From: Bradyrhizobium arachidis
GTDB taxonomy: Bacteria > Pseudomonadota > Alphaproteobacteria > Rhizobiales > Xanthobacteraceae
Direction of reading: 5' to 3'
Length of the DNA: 64,000 bases
Assembly (NCBI RefSeq): GCF_024758505.1
Contig: NZ_CP077970.1
Span: 5,766,001-5,830,000, forward strand
Made by a program: the position numbers and the translations under genes. Below, in pieces: positions 57,452 to 64,000 of the stretch (position 1 is the first letter of the stretch; every line of letters begins with the position of its first letter). The notes beneath the pieces are model-generated. The model saw nothing but the letters and a program-made list of their open reading frames with translations. It was not told where the DNA came from and made no database searches.

Positions 57452-57709
57452 TCAGCGCACGATCGTCGTCAGAGATGAATAGCGCCGGGCGGGCTTTGAG
57501 GTTTGAGGCGGGAATTGCGCGAAGGCGTCGCGGACGCGTATCGCCGGCGGTGTGTAACTGGCAATGCGAACCTCAGTCGATCGCGGCGCGTAGAACGAGC
57601 GGTCGAAATAGACCTCGTCAAAACGGCCGGGGATGAACAATGCGTCGCAGACGAACAGGAGCGCGTACACGCCCGTCACCGCAACGACGATCTCCTTGAG
57701 AACTGACAT
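57452..57709 (-). CDS. Small single-pass membrane protein, tandem copy B
   Basis: An 85-residue paralogue of the gene at 57029. Shared features: hydrophobic N terminus (VVAVTGVYALLFVCDALF), the FDRSFYAPRSTEVRIAS block and the ending RYSSLTTIVR. ATG at 57709. Its upstream 105 bp closely match those of copy A, pointing to tandem duplication including the promoter. Function unknown. Confidence 0.7.
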   Translation of the reverse strand: MSVLKEIVVAVTGVYALLFVCDALFIPGRFDEVYFDRSFYAPRSTEVRIASYTPPAIRVRDAFAQFPPQTSKPARRYSSLTTIVR

Positions 57710-57720
57710 GCCGACGCCCC

Positions 57721-57827
57721 ACCCTTTTCGGGAAGGATGCACGGCGGCCGCAAAGGCCTGGTTTAAGGTTGCGGGCGATTTGTCCGGAGGGTTGGCCGGG
57801 CGTCGGTGAATTGCAGACAATTTTAGC
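57721..57827. repeat. Duplicated upstream segment, copy B
   Basis: The partner of 57305-57410, preceding the paralogous gene at 57452. Identity remains strongest in CTTTTCGGGAAG, GGTTTAAGG, ATTTGTCCGGA and TTTAGCGA, which may mark conserved promoter or operator positions. Confidence 0.7.
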
Positions 57828-57844
57828 GATCAACTTTCGACCGC

Positions 57845-58843
57845 TCAGCGCTGTTCGCCAGAGAATGCGCCCCGCAACCCTGACAGGCGGTCGAGTGCGG
57901 CCTGCGGCAATGGCCCCTTTTCGACCGCGGCCAGCGCGTCATCGAACTGTTGTGACGTCGCCATGCCGACGAGGATCGTGCCCATGGCGGGGTGCGAGAG
58001 CGCAAACCGCGTGGCGGCTTCGGTGAGGGTCGCGGCGTACCCCTCCTCCACGAGCGGCATCAGACGGCGTGCGCGATCGACATCGGCTTCGTAGCTCATG
58101 GCCGAACCGATCGGCTCCGGTGCCGGACCGGCAACCGGGTGACGTTCGGCCGAACCCGACAGTGCACCGCCGGCAAGCACGCGAATTCCCACGACGCCAA
58201 CGCCGGCCGCATCGGTGTGATCGAACAATTTTCCGTAGTCGTGCGCCGGATAGTTCGCCGGCAATGCGTTCGCGGCGGATGGATTGAGCATGTTGTAGAC
58301 GATTTGTGCGCTATCGAAGGCGCCAGTATCGATTACCTGATGCAGCGCCGCCGTGTCGCCCAAAGCCGTAATCCCGAGGTAACGGATTTTCCCCTGCTGA
58401 CGCAGACGCTGAAAGGCCGGGATCACGTCGTCCAAAACCTGACCGACGTTCAGCGCCGATCCGCCTCCTGTCCCGGTGATGGGATTGTGCAGGTGGAAGA
58501 TGTCGACCCGGTCGAGGCCCAGTCGCGACAGGCTCCCTTCCAGCGACTTCGCGACGGCATCGGCAGTGCCGCCGAGTTCACCGGGCAGCAGTCGGACTTT
58601 TGTGCCGACGACCACATCCGCCGGCCTCAACTTTCGCAAGATACGGCCGAGGTTTTTCTCCGACTCGCCATCACCGTACAGCACCGCGGTGTCAAAGTAG
58701 TTCACGCCGGCAGCGATCGCCCGCGCGACCGTGCGCTCCTGATCGGTGGGATCGCCGCGAACCATCAGTCCGCCCACCGCGCCGCAGCCGAAGCCCAGCA
58801 CCGAGACCTCCATGCCCGTGCGTCCAAAGACCCTCGTCTGCAT
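57845..58843 (-). CDS. Aldo/keto reductase
   Basis: A 332-residue aldo/keto reductase. Catalytic tetrad candidates are Asp and Tyr in NYFDTAVLYGDG near residue 48, Lys in VVGTKV near 78 and His in FHLHNP near 115. It likely reduces an aldehyde or ketone with NADPH. ATG at 58843 has a GGGAG site. The gene is divergent from the ModE-like gene, 103 bp apart. Confidence 0.88.
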   Translation of the reverse strand: MQTRVFGRTGMEVSVLGFGCGAVGGLMVRGDPTDQERTVARAIAAGVNYFDTAVLYGDGESEKNLGRILRKLRPADVVVGTKVRLLPGELGGTADAVAKSLEGSLSRLGLDRVDIFHLHNPITGTGGGSALNVGQVLDDVIPAFQRLRQQGKIRYLGITALGDTAALHQVIDTGAFDSAQIVYNMLNPSAANALPANYPAHDYGKLFDHTDAAGVGVVGIRVLAGGALSGSAERHPVAGPAPEPIGSAMSYEADVDRARRLMPLVEEGYAATLTEAATRFALSHPAMGTILVGMATSQQFDDALAAVEKGPLPQAALDRLSGLRGAFSGEQR

Positions 58844-58946
58844 CGCGTCACTCCCGCAACGTCCGCTCTGGATATTACCCCGCCTCTGCTTGTTCGCCAT
58901 GGGCAAGAGTGGCAGTCTCGCTGGCAGGAATCCCAAGAGACCCGCC

Positions 58947-59321
58947 ATGCCGCGCGCAAGCGCCAAACCGCTTCCCCAATTGAGCGTCCGGATCGACCTC
59001 GACGCAGAGGACCGGATCGGGCCGGGAAAGATCCAGCTCCTGGAGCAGATTCGCGAGCACGGCTCGATCTCGGCCGCCGGGCGCGCCATGGACATGTCCT
59101 ACAAGCGCGCCTGGGATCTGGTGGACGAGATCAACCGCATCTGCGGGCATCCCGTGGTCGAGCCGCAGGCCGGTGGCAAGAATGGCGGTGGCGCGATGCT
59201 GACCCCGTTCGGCGCGGGGCTCATCGCGCGCTACCGCAAGATCGAGCGCGACGCCGCACGCGCGGTACGCAAGGAATTGATGGCGCTCAGAAGCGATATC
59301 GGACGGTCGCGCAAGGCCTGA
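58947..59321 (+). CDS. ModE-like molybdenum-type transcriptional regulator, DNA-binding domain only
   Basis: A 124-residue winged-helix protein. The segment IQLLEQIREHGSISAAGRAM then SYKRAWDLVDEIN, and later GGKNGGGAMLTPFGAGLI, is characteristic of the DNA-binding domain of ModE. The C-terminal molybdate-binding (TOBE/Mop) domains are absent, so either another protein senses molybdate or this domain responds differently. It converges on the gene at 59337, whose start carries a Mo-box-like palindrome. ATG at 58947 is preferred by domain boundary. Confidence 0.82.
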   Translation: MPRASAKPLPQLSVRIDLDAEDRIGPGKIQLLEQIREHGSISAAGRAMDMSYKRAWDLVDEINRICGHPVVEPQAGGKNGGGAMLTPFGAGLIARYRKIERDAARAVRKELMALRSDIGRSRKA

Positions 59322-59336
59322 TGCCGCCGGTCGACG

Positions 59337-59714
59337 CTAGTTCGGCCGCCCCCTCGCCTCAGCTACCGGCTGGACCAGCGCCTCGGCGAGCAGGTTCTGC
59401 TCCGCTGCCGGAATCGAGAACCGGACCTTGAAACCGTCTTCCGTCTCCAGCGTCATGATGCGCTGGGCGTTGTCGGTCGACTGCTCCAGCACCCATGAGG
59501 CCAGCGGATAGGCGTAACGCAGGCTCTGGTCGCCATAGCGCGCCTTCAGCGCTCTCTCCAGAAGACCCGGCAACGTCATGATCAGCGCGCCGACCTGGTT
59601 GAGCGAAACCTGCACGGCGGCAGGATTGCCGGTGGTGTCCTCGAAACCCAGCGAGATCGCGCCGCCGTCGGGAGCCACCTCGCAGGTGGTGAGCGCCTTG
59701 ACAGTGATTTCCAT
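59337..59714 (-). CDS. Uncharacterised protein with Mo-box-like element at its start
   Basis: A 125-residue soluble protein opening MEITVKALTTCEVAPDGGAIS, with a VQVSLNQVGALIMTLPGLLERAL helix-rich middle. No family recognised. ATG at 59714 has an AAGGGAA ribosome site. The perfect inverted repeat at 59726-59755 overlaps the ribosome site's edge, so a bound repressor would block the gene. It ends 16 bp from the ModE-like gene. Confidence 0.7.
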   Translation of the reverse strand: MEITVKALTTCEVAPDGGAISLGFEDTTGNPAAVQVSLNQVGALIMTLPGLLERALKARYGDQSLRYAYPLASWVLEQSTDNAQRIMTLETEDGFKVRFSIPAAEQNLLAEALVQPVAEARGRPN

Positions 59715-59725
59715 TCCAACGTTCC

Positions 59726-59755
59726 CTTCGCTATATCTTCGTAGATATAGCGAAG
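59726..59755. promoter_or_regulatory. Putative Mo-box (ModE operator)
   Basis: CTTCGCTATATCT, four bases (TCGT), then its exact inverse AGATATAGCGAAG: 13-bp arms without mismatch. Inside lies CGCTATAT-N8-ATATAGCG, the same layout and spacing as known ModE sites. It lies 11 bp upstream of the start of the gene at 59337-59714. Confidence 0.75.
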
Positions 59756-59920
59756 TCAGACTATTCGAGGTCGAAAGCAAGGTCCAGTCGTCTTCGTTTG
59801 GAAGCCCTCAAATCCAACCCGACGCGCCGTCTCATGACGGAATCGTGACCAATCGGCTCAGCGCGTCATCGACGGCAGAGGCTACACTCCCCTCCCGAAT
59901 ATCCGACATGGTGGCGGCAA

Positions 59921-60451
59921 ATGAGATTGATCCTTCTCGCGATTGTCCTCCTGGTACCCGGTTTCAGCCGGGCCGAAACGCCGTACGCGGGCATGCAGAC
60001 CCGGCAGGTCAAAGCCCTGTCGGATCAGCAGATCGCCGACCTCCGCGCGGGGCGCGGAATGGGGTTGGCGCTGGCAGCAGAGCTCAACGGCTATCCGGGG
60101 CCTTCGCACGTGCTGGAGCTGGCGGATCAATTGGCGCTCAGGCCCGATCAACACGCCAAGGTGCAGGACATGTTCGCTGCGATGAAATCCGAGACCACGC
60201 CGATCGGACGCAAGCTCGTCGACGAGGAGAGCGAGCTCGATGAGCAGTTCGCCGGGAAGACGATCAATCCGGATAGTCTCAGATCAGCGACCACTGCGAT
60301 CGCGAAGACGCAAGGCGAGCTTCGCGAGGCGCATCTGAAGTATCATCTGCTGACGTACGCTGTGCTCGACGAGACGCAGCTCGCGAAATACGCCGAGCTG
60401 CGCGGCTACGCGGGCGCTGCCCCGACGCGGCACCATCACCATCAGAAATAG
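59921..60451 (+). CDS. Small secreted protein with Spy/CpxP-like layout and histidine tail
   Basis: A 176-residue protein with a signal peptide (ILLAIVLLVPGFSRAET). The helical mature part contains DLRAGRGMGLALAAELNGYPGP near residue 45 and ends RHHHHQK. The layout recalls periplasmic metal-resistance sensors of the Spy/CpxP kind, with possible metal binding by the tail. Divergent from the Mo-box gene. Confidence 0.7.
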   Translation: MRLILLAIVLLVPGFSRAETPYAGMQTRQVKALSDQQIADLRAGRGMGLALAAELNGYPGPSHVLELADQLALRPDQHAKVQDMFAAMKSETTPIGRKLVDEESELDEQFAGKTINPDSLRSATTAIAKTQGELREAHLKYHLLTYAVLDETQLAKYAELRGYAGAAPTRHHHHQK

Positions 60452-60482
60452 ACCCTGCATCGCGCCGCGACTGCACGACGCC

Positions 60483-61124
60483 TTACAGGCTCGCGATAAC
60501 AGGCGCGAGCTCGAGCGAGCCGCGATAGATCATGTCGAAGGCGACATAGAGGATGATGGCGAGGCCGACATAGGCGATCCAGCGCTGCTTCTGGAGCAGC
60601 CGGCCGAGGAAGTCGGCGGCGACGCCCATCAGCGCGACCGACAGCAACAGGCCAAACGCGAGGATGAAGGGATGCTCGCGCGCAGCCCCCGCAACCGCCA
60701 GCACGTTGTCGAGCGACATCGAGACGTCGGCGGCAATGATCTGCATCGCAGCCTGGCGGAACGTCTTGCGCGGCGCGGGAGCCGAGCACGATCCGCCCCC
60801 GGCATGGCTGAAGGCCAACTCATGGCCGGACGCCGCCTGCTCGCGCAGCTCACGCCACATCTTCCAGCACACCCAGAGCAACAGCACGCCGCCGGCAAGC
60901 AGCAGGCCGAGCACCTGGAGCAGTTGGGTTGCGACGCCGGCAAAGGCGATGCGCAGCACCGTCGCGGCAGCGATGCCGACGATGATGGCGCGCCGGCGCT
61001 GGTCGGCCGGAAGGCCCGCGGCGGCAAGGCCGATGACGACGGCATTATCGCCGGCGAGTACGAGATCGATCAGAATAACCTGAAGCAGCGCGGTGAGCGC
61101 ATCGGCGGTGAAGAATTCGATCAT
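60483..61124 (-). CDS. TerC family membrane protein (YjbE-like)
   Basis: A 213-residue protein with about seven helices. Conserved segments are LVLAGDNAVVIGLA near residue 22 and DVSMSLDNVLAVAG near 136, each with the acidic residue typical of TerC-type proteins, which handle metals such as manganese. Its ATG (61124) overlaps the stop of the 120-residue gene upstream, so they are coupled. Confidence 0.88.
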   Translation of the reverse strand: MIEFFTADALTALLQVILIDLVLAGDNAVVIGLAAAGLPADQRRRAIIVGIAAATVLRIAFAGVATQLLQVLGLLLAGGVLLLWVCWKMWRELREQAASGHELAFSHAGGGSCSAPAPRKTFRQAAMQIIAADVSMSLDNVLAVAGAAREHPFILAFGLLLSVALMGVAADFLGRLLQKQRWIAYVGLAIILYVAFDMIYRGSLELAPVIASL

Positions 61125-61483
61125 GACTTGTCATTGGGCGGCGGCGAAGGCGCGAGCCATTCCGGCTTGCGACGCTCGATCCAGTCGAGCGCCTTCGAGC
61201 GCGATGCGCGCAGCGCCGGCACGTCTTCGGCCAGCAGCGCGAGGCCAAGGGGAAGCATCCAGATGCCCAGCACGGGCAGGAACGACAGCACGCCGCCAGC
61301 AATCAGCAGCGCGCCCGAGGGAATCCTGACCCAGCGGTTGGATGGCTTGAGCAGATATTTCACGGTGCCGCTGACACGCGGCGGCAGCCGTCCGACGAGC
61401 GCATCAAGGCGCTGATCGCCGCCGGCGGGTTCGCCGGCATCGCTCGCGCGCGATTGCGTACGGTCGTCGGAAACTGTGGTCAT
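61121..61483 (-). CDS. Small membrane protein of the terB-terC operon
   Basis: A 120-residue protein with a variable N terminus and two membrane helices around RIPSGALLIAGGVLSFLPVLGIWMLPLGLALLAED near residues 53-88, a PGPGW-like hairpin seen in transmembrane proteins of this size. Overlaps terC-like start (ATGA) and terB-like stop. Function unknown. Confidence 0.7.
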   Translation of the reverse strand: MTTVSDDRTQSRASDAGEPAGGDQRLDALVGRLPPRVSGTVKYLLKPSNRWVRIPSGALLIAGGVLSFLPVLGIWMLPLGLALLAEDVPALRASRSKALDWIERRKPEWLAPSPPPNDKS

Positions 61484-61953
61484 GTCGTATCTCCGGAGAC
61501 AGGCTGCTGGTCGGAAACGCGGCGCGCCGTCACAGGTTTCGCGCGCGGCAGCACCAGTGTGAGCAGGCGCAAAAGCTTGATTGCCTGCACTTCGTGCGGA
61601 TGCACGTCGTCATCGGCGGCTGCGACGCGTTCCGACAGATCGACCAGGTGCGAGGCGATGGCGAGATCGGAGACCGGACGCAGCGTGTCGATCACGACAT
61701 TGGCAAAATCCGGCCGGTCGAGCCGGTCGGCCAACTCGTCGAACATCGCTTCGAGCCGCTGCTCGTCGATATGCGGCGCCAGCGCGCGATCCCTGATGAA
61801 GCGGATCACCTCGTCGCGCTCGACGGATGCGACGCGGCGATCGGCCACGGCCACCAGCGCGCCGGCAATCACCAGCGCCGCGGCGGCTTGTTCATGAAGG
61901 CTGGAAGGGTCGGTGATCTCGCCCAGGATCGGGCTGAGGTCTCGGTCGGGCAT
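61480..61953 (-). CDS. TerB family tellurite resistance-like protein
   Basis: A 157-residue all-helical protein of the TerB type (AAALVIAGALVAVADRRVASVERDEVIRFI near residue 25; ADDDVHPHEVQAIKLL near 115), with acidic residues that may bind metal. ATG at 61953 has a GAGGAGC site. First of a coupled three-gene leftward operon with a small membrane protein and a TerC-like protein; the set suggests envelope metal or oxyanion stress handling. Confidence 0.8.
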   Translation of the reverse strand: MPDRDLSPILGEITDPSSLHEQAAAALVIAGALVAVADRRVASVERDEVIRFIRDRALAPHIDEQRLEAMFDELADRLDRPDFANVVIDTLRPVSDLAIASHLVDLSERVAAADDDVHPHEVQAIKLLRLLTLVLPRAKPVTARRVSDQQPVSGDTT

Positions 61954-62250
61954 CGTGTTGCTCCTCAACTTGCGACTTACCGCGCTTGGGAGCCTTGGGA
62001 TGGACGGCCGGACGGCATTGCAAAGACACGTTGCAGGAGCCCTTCGAACAGCCAATCCCACGCAACCTTGCGCGGAACAGGTCATCCGACATCGCGAGGG
62101 TGGCCGAACAGGGTTCGACGTCCTCGCCAGAGGGGCCCGGATTCTGTCGTTGTGAGAGATAAAGTGCAGGCAGACGGAATCAAGACGGCGGGGCTGCGAC
62201 CAGCAGCCGCGGGAACTCGTTCCACACTAACATGCAGGAAACCAGGCTGA

Positions 62251-62898
62251 TCAACGCAGCTTCGTTGCGTCCCCTGCCCGTGCATCCCGCTTCGACTCTT
62301 TCTCCAGCATCAGCCGCATGGCATCGGTCCACGCGGAAATCAGGCGCTCGCGGCGTGCAGCCGAGCTTCGCAAATTCTCGGAGACCGCCAATCCGCGCAC
62401 GAAGTGCTGGGTCAGCGCGACCATGTCGTCATAGGAGTGCGATACGGCCCATGGCTTGAACAGATCCGCCGACACGCGATCGCTCTCTCCCCGCGCCGCA
62501 CGCTCGGCCGAGATCAAGGCTTGCTTCAGGGGCCGGTCCGTCCGCGAAACGGTCCACAGCTCCAATTCGGCGAGATGCGCGGGCTGCCGGCCAGCGTAGG
62601 CCAGCGCGCTCACCGCCGCGCGAAGCGGATCGTCAAGTTCCGAGCCAACGGCTCGCGAGGATGCGACGGCGCGTTCATTGCGCTTGACGAGTTCGGCGAC
62701 ACTCGCCGCAAGCAGCGCGGCATGGGTGGGAAAGTGATGCAGCAGCGCACCGCGGCTCACGCCCGTGCGACGCTGGACCGCCAGCGTCGTCGTTCCGGCG
62801 ACGCCGAGCTCGATCAGGCATTCGACGGCCGCGTCGAGCAGCCGCTGGCGCATCGCGGGGCCGTCCCGGTCGGCCCGGGCCTGTCGTTTCGGTCTCAT
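62251..62898 (-). CDS. TetR family transcriptional regulator
   Basis: A 215-residue TetR regulator with the N-terminal helix-turn-helix ALECLIELGVAGTTT-like stretch (LLDAAVECLIELGVAGTTTLAVQRRTGVSRGALLHHFPTHAAL segment, residues about 20-62). The C-terminal ligand domain is unassigned. It is divergent from a crotonase gene and the 83-bp gap holds two matching operators, so it probably controls both genes. Confidence 0.9.
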   Translation of the reverse strand: MRPKRQARADRDGPAMRQRLLDAAVECLIELGVAGTTTLAVQRRTGVSRGALLHHFPTHAALLAASVAELVKRNERAVASSRAVGSELDDPLRAAVSALAYAGRQPAHLAELELWTVSRTDRPLKQALISAERAARGESDRVSADLFKPWAVSHSYDDMVALTQHFVRGLAVSENLRSSAARRERLISAWTDAMRLMLEKESKRDARAGDATKLR

Positions 62899-62910
62899 CG
62901 GCGCTCTCCA

Positions 62911-62928
62911 ACAGTCAGCGTTGACTGT
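62911..62928. promoter_or_regulatory. Putative TetR operator 1
   Basis: ACAGTCA-GCGT-TGACTGT, a perfect 7-4-7 inverted repeat, 12 bp upstream of the TetR gene. The same pattern recurs 33 bp away (about three helical turns). Confidence 0.7.
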
Positions 62929-62940
62929 AGCAGGCGGGAT

Positions 62941-62964
62941 GTTACCGTCAACTCTGACTGTAAC
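62941..62964. promoter_or_regulatory. Putative TetR operator 2
   Basis: GTTACCGTCA-ACTC-TGACTGTAAC, a 10-4-10 inverted repeat with one mismatch, sharing ACNGTCA-N4-TGACTGT with operator 1. It lies 17 bp upstream of the crotonase gene. Confidence 0.7.
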
Positions 62965-62981
62965 GAACCGAGGACCGAGCC

Positions 62982-63878
62982 ATGCCCGATTTTTCGACCC
63001 TGACGATCGCGCCCGATGCCAAAGCTCCGCGCGTGGCGCGGCTGCTCCTCAACCGGCCGGAAAGGTTGAACGCCATCAACAACCAGACGCCGCGCGAAAT
63101 CCGCGCCGCGATCGAATGGGTCCAGGACAATGACGATATCCACGTGATCGTCATCGAAGGCGCCGGCAAGGGATTTTGCGGCGGCTACGACCTCGTCGCC
63201 TCAGCGGAAAGCATGACCGACCATCCATGCCAGCAGGAGCGCTTTCCCTGGGACCCGCTCGTCGACTATGCGGCGATGAAGCGCAACACCGAGGACTTCA
63301 TGAGCCTGTGGCGTTGCTCCAAGCCGACAATCGCCAAGATTCACGGCCACGCGGTGGCCGGAGGCAGCGACATCGCGCTGTGCTGCGACCTCATCGTGAT
63401 GGCCGACGATGCCAAGATCGGCTACATGCCGACGCGGGTGTGGGGATGTCCGACAACGGCAATGTGGACGTTCCGGCTGGGACCAACCCGCGCCAAGCAG
63501 TTGATGTTCACCGGCGACGTTATCGACGGCCGCACAGCCGCGGAATGGGGGCTCGCCAATCAGGCGGTCCCTCTCGCCGAGCTCGAGGCTGCCGCCATGA
63601 AGCTCGCACAACGCATCGCCGGCGTGCCGCGAAGCCACCTCGCCATGCACAAGATGGTGGTCAACCAGGTGATGCTCAACATGGGGCTGGAGCAGACGCA
63701 GATGCTGGCCACCGTGTTTGACGGCATCTCACGCCACAATCCGGAAGGATTGTGGTTCCGCCGCTATGCGCAGGCAAATGGTTTCAAGGCCGCGGTCGAA
63801 TGGCGTGACAGCGGACGGCCCATTCCCGAGGGCGACGAGGCACGCGAGGAAATCCGCAGGCTGGGCGGGGCAACGTAA
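62982..63878 (+). CDS. Crotonase/enoyl-CoA hydratase family protein
   Basis: A 298-residue crotonase with the oxyanion-hole segments [12 protein letters not shown] near residue 60 and [16 protein letters not shown] near 122. The usual catalytic glutamate region reads [12 protein letters not shown], so hydratase activity is not assured; isomerase, hydrolase or decarboxylase chemistry is possible. Divergent TetR regulator and operators suggest substrate-induced expression, perhaps for a CoA-linked acid. Confidence 0.88.
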   Translation: MPDFSTLTIAPDAKAPRVARLLLNRPERLNAINNQTPREIRAAIEWVQDNDDIHVIVIEGAGKGFCGGYDLVASAESMTDHPCQQERFPWDPLVDYAAMKRNTEDFMSLWRCSKPTIAKIHGHAVAGGSDIALCCDLIVMADDAKIGYMPTRVWGCPTTAMWTFRLGPTRAKQLMFTGDVIDGRTAAEWGLANQAVPLAELEAAAMKLAQRIAGVPRSHLAMHKMVVNQVMLNMGLEQTQMLATVFDGISRHNPEGLWFRRYAQANGFKAAVEWRDSGRPIPEGDEAREEIRRLGGAT

Positions 63879-63891
63879 GAGCTGCGCTGTC

Positions 63892-64000
63892 CTACTCCGC
63901 CGCCTGACGCACGTGACGCGCGGTCGGGGTGCGCATGGTGACGAGCTCTTCGGCTGCGGTCGGATGCAGCGCGACGGTGGCGTCGAAATCGGCCTTGGTC
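63892..64000 (-). CDS. gor: Glutathione-disulfide reductase, C-terminal end (5' part outside window)
   Basis: Only the last 36 codons are visible. The sequence [15 protein letters not shown] is the conserved C-terminal helix of glutathione reductase, with the HP pair that donates the catalytic histidine in the dimer. It ends RHVRQAAE. The gene runs leftward from beyond base 64000. Confidence 0.85.
   Translation of the reverse strand, partial: TKADFDATVALHPTAAEELVTMRTPTARHVRQAAE

Overview
The window reads as a chromosomal segment of a Bradyrhizobium-type alphaproteobacterium (order Hyphomicrobiales, formerly Rhizobiales). The reasons are its high GC content, a very-long-chain fatty acid lipid A cluster led by acpXL, a coxMNOP-type alternative cytochrome oxidase operon, tandem Kup potassium importers, an AsnB-free gene order rich in DUF families common in that genus, and several imperfect palindromic repeat families scattered between genes. 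I found no tRNA, rRNA, CRISPR array, insertion sequence or prophage, so the segment looks like core genome with a few accessory patches.

Region by region. 1-8020 is a nicotinate catabolism island: a leftward operon (6-hydroxynicotinate reductase, UPF0280 protein, AA_synth/DUF1185 protein, branched-chain-amino-acid-type binding protein cut by the window edge) diverging from rightward nicA and nicB, the molybdenum nicotinate dehydrogenase with a triheme tail. Two related 12-bp palindromes lie in the divergent control region. 8004-20223 is mixed: an MBL-fold hydrolase, an MFS exporter, a HerA-like ATPase, an orphan binding protein coupled to a membrane adenylate cyclase, two sister zinc-ribbon proteins, small stress/redox enzymes and a ParB-like protein. 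20510-24810 is the acpXL-fabZXL-fabF2XL-fabF1XL-lpxXL cluster, which makes and attaches the very long acyl chain of lipid A.

24910-33461 runs leftward: polyamine-type binding protein, aminotransferase, rhodanese, two Kup transporters and motAB. 33773-40267 holds phosphatidylethanolamine synthesis (pssA, psd), an Atm1-type exporter, an RraA-like protein and a LOG-type nucleotide hydrolase. 40271-44381 contains a translationally coupled operon cysS - 37-residue membrane protein - GNAT - cimA. 47777-52302 is the coxMNOP-like oxidase with two subunit III genes and a subunit IV gene. 52429-55937 is a tight leftward operon aroH(class II) - dgkA - nadE.

56117-64000 is the most unusual stretch: two tandem small membrane proteins with duplicated upstream DNA, an aldo/keto reductase, a ModE-like regulator convergent with an uncharacterised gene that carries a perfect Mo-box-like palindrome at its start, a terB-like/membrane protein/terC-like operon, and a TetR/crotonase divergon with two matching operators. 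It ends in the 3' end of a glutathione reductase gene.

The two candidate systems I would look at first are the ModE-like/Mo-box pair (58947-59755) and the hybrid nicotinate module with its unknown UPF0280 and AA_synth partners (1-8020). All functional calls come from reading motifs and remembered family features; no database search was run.
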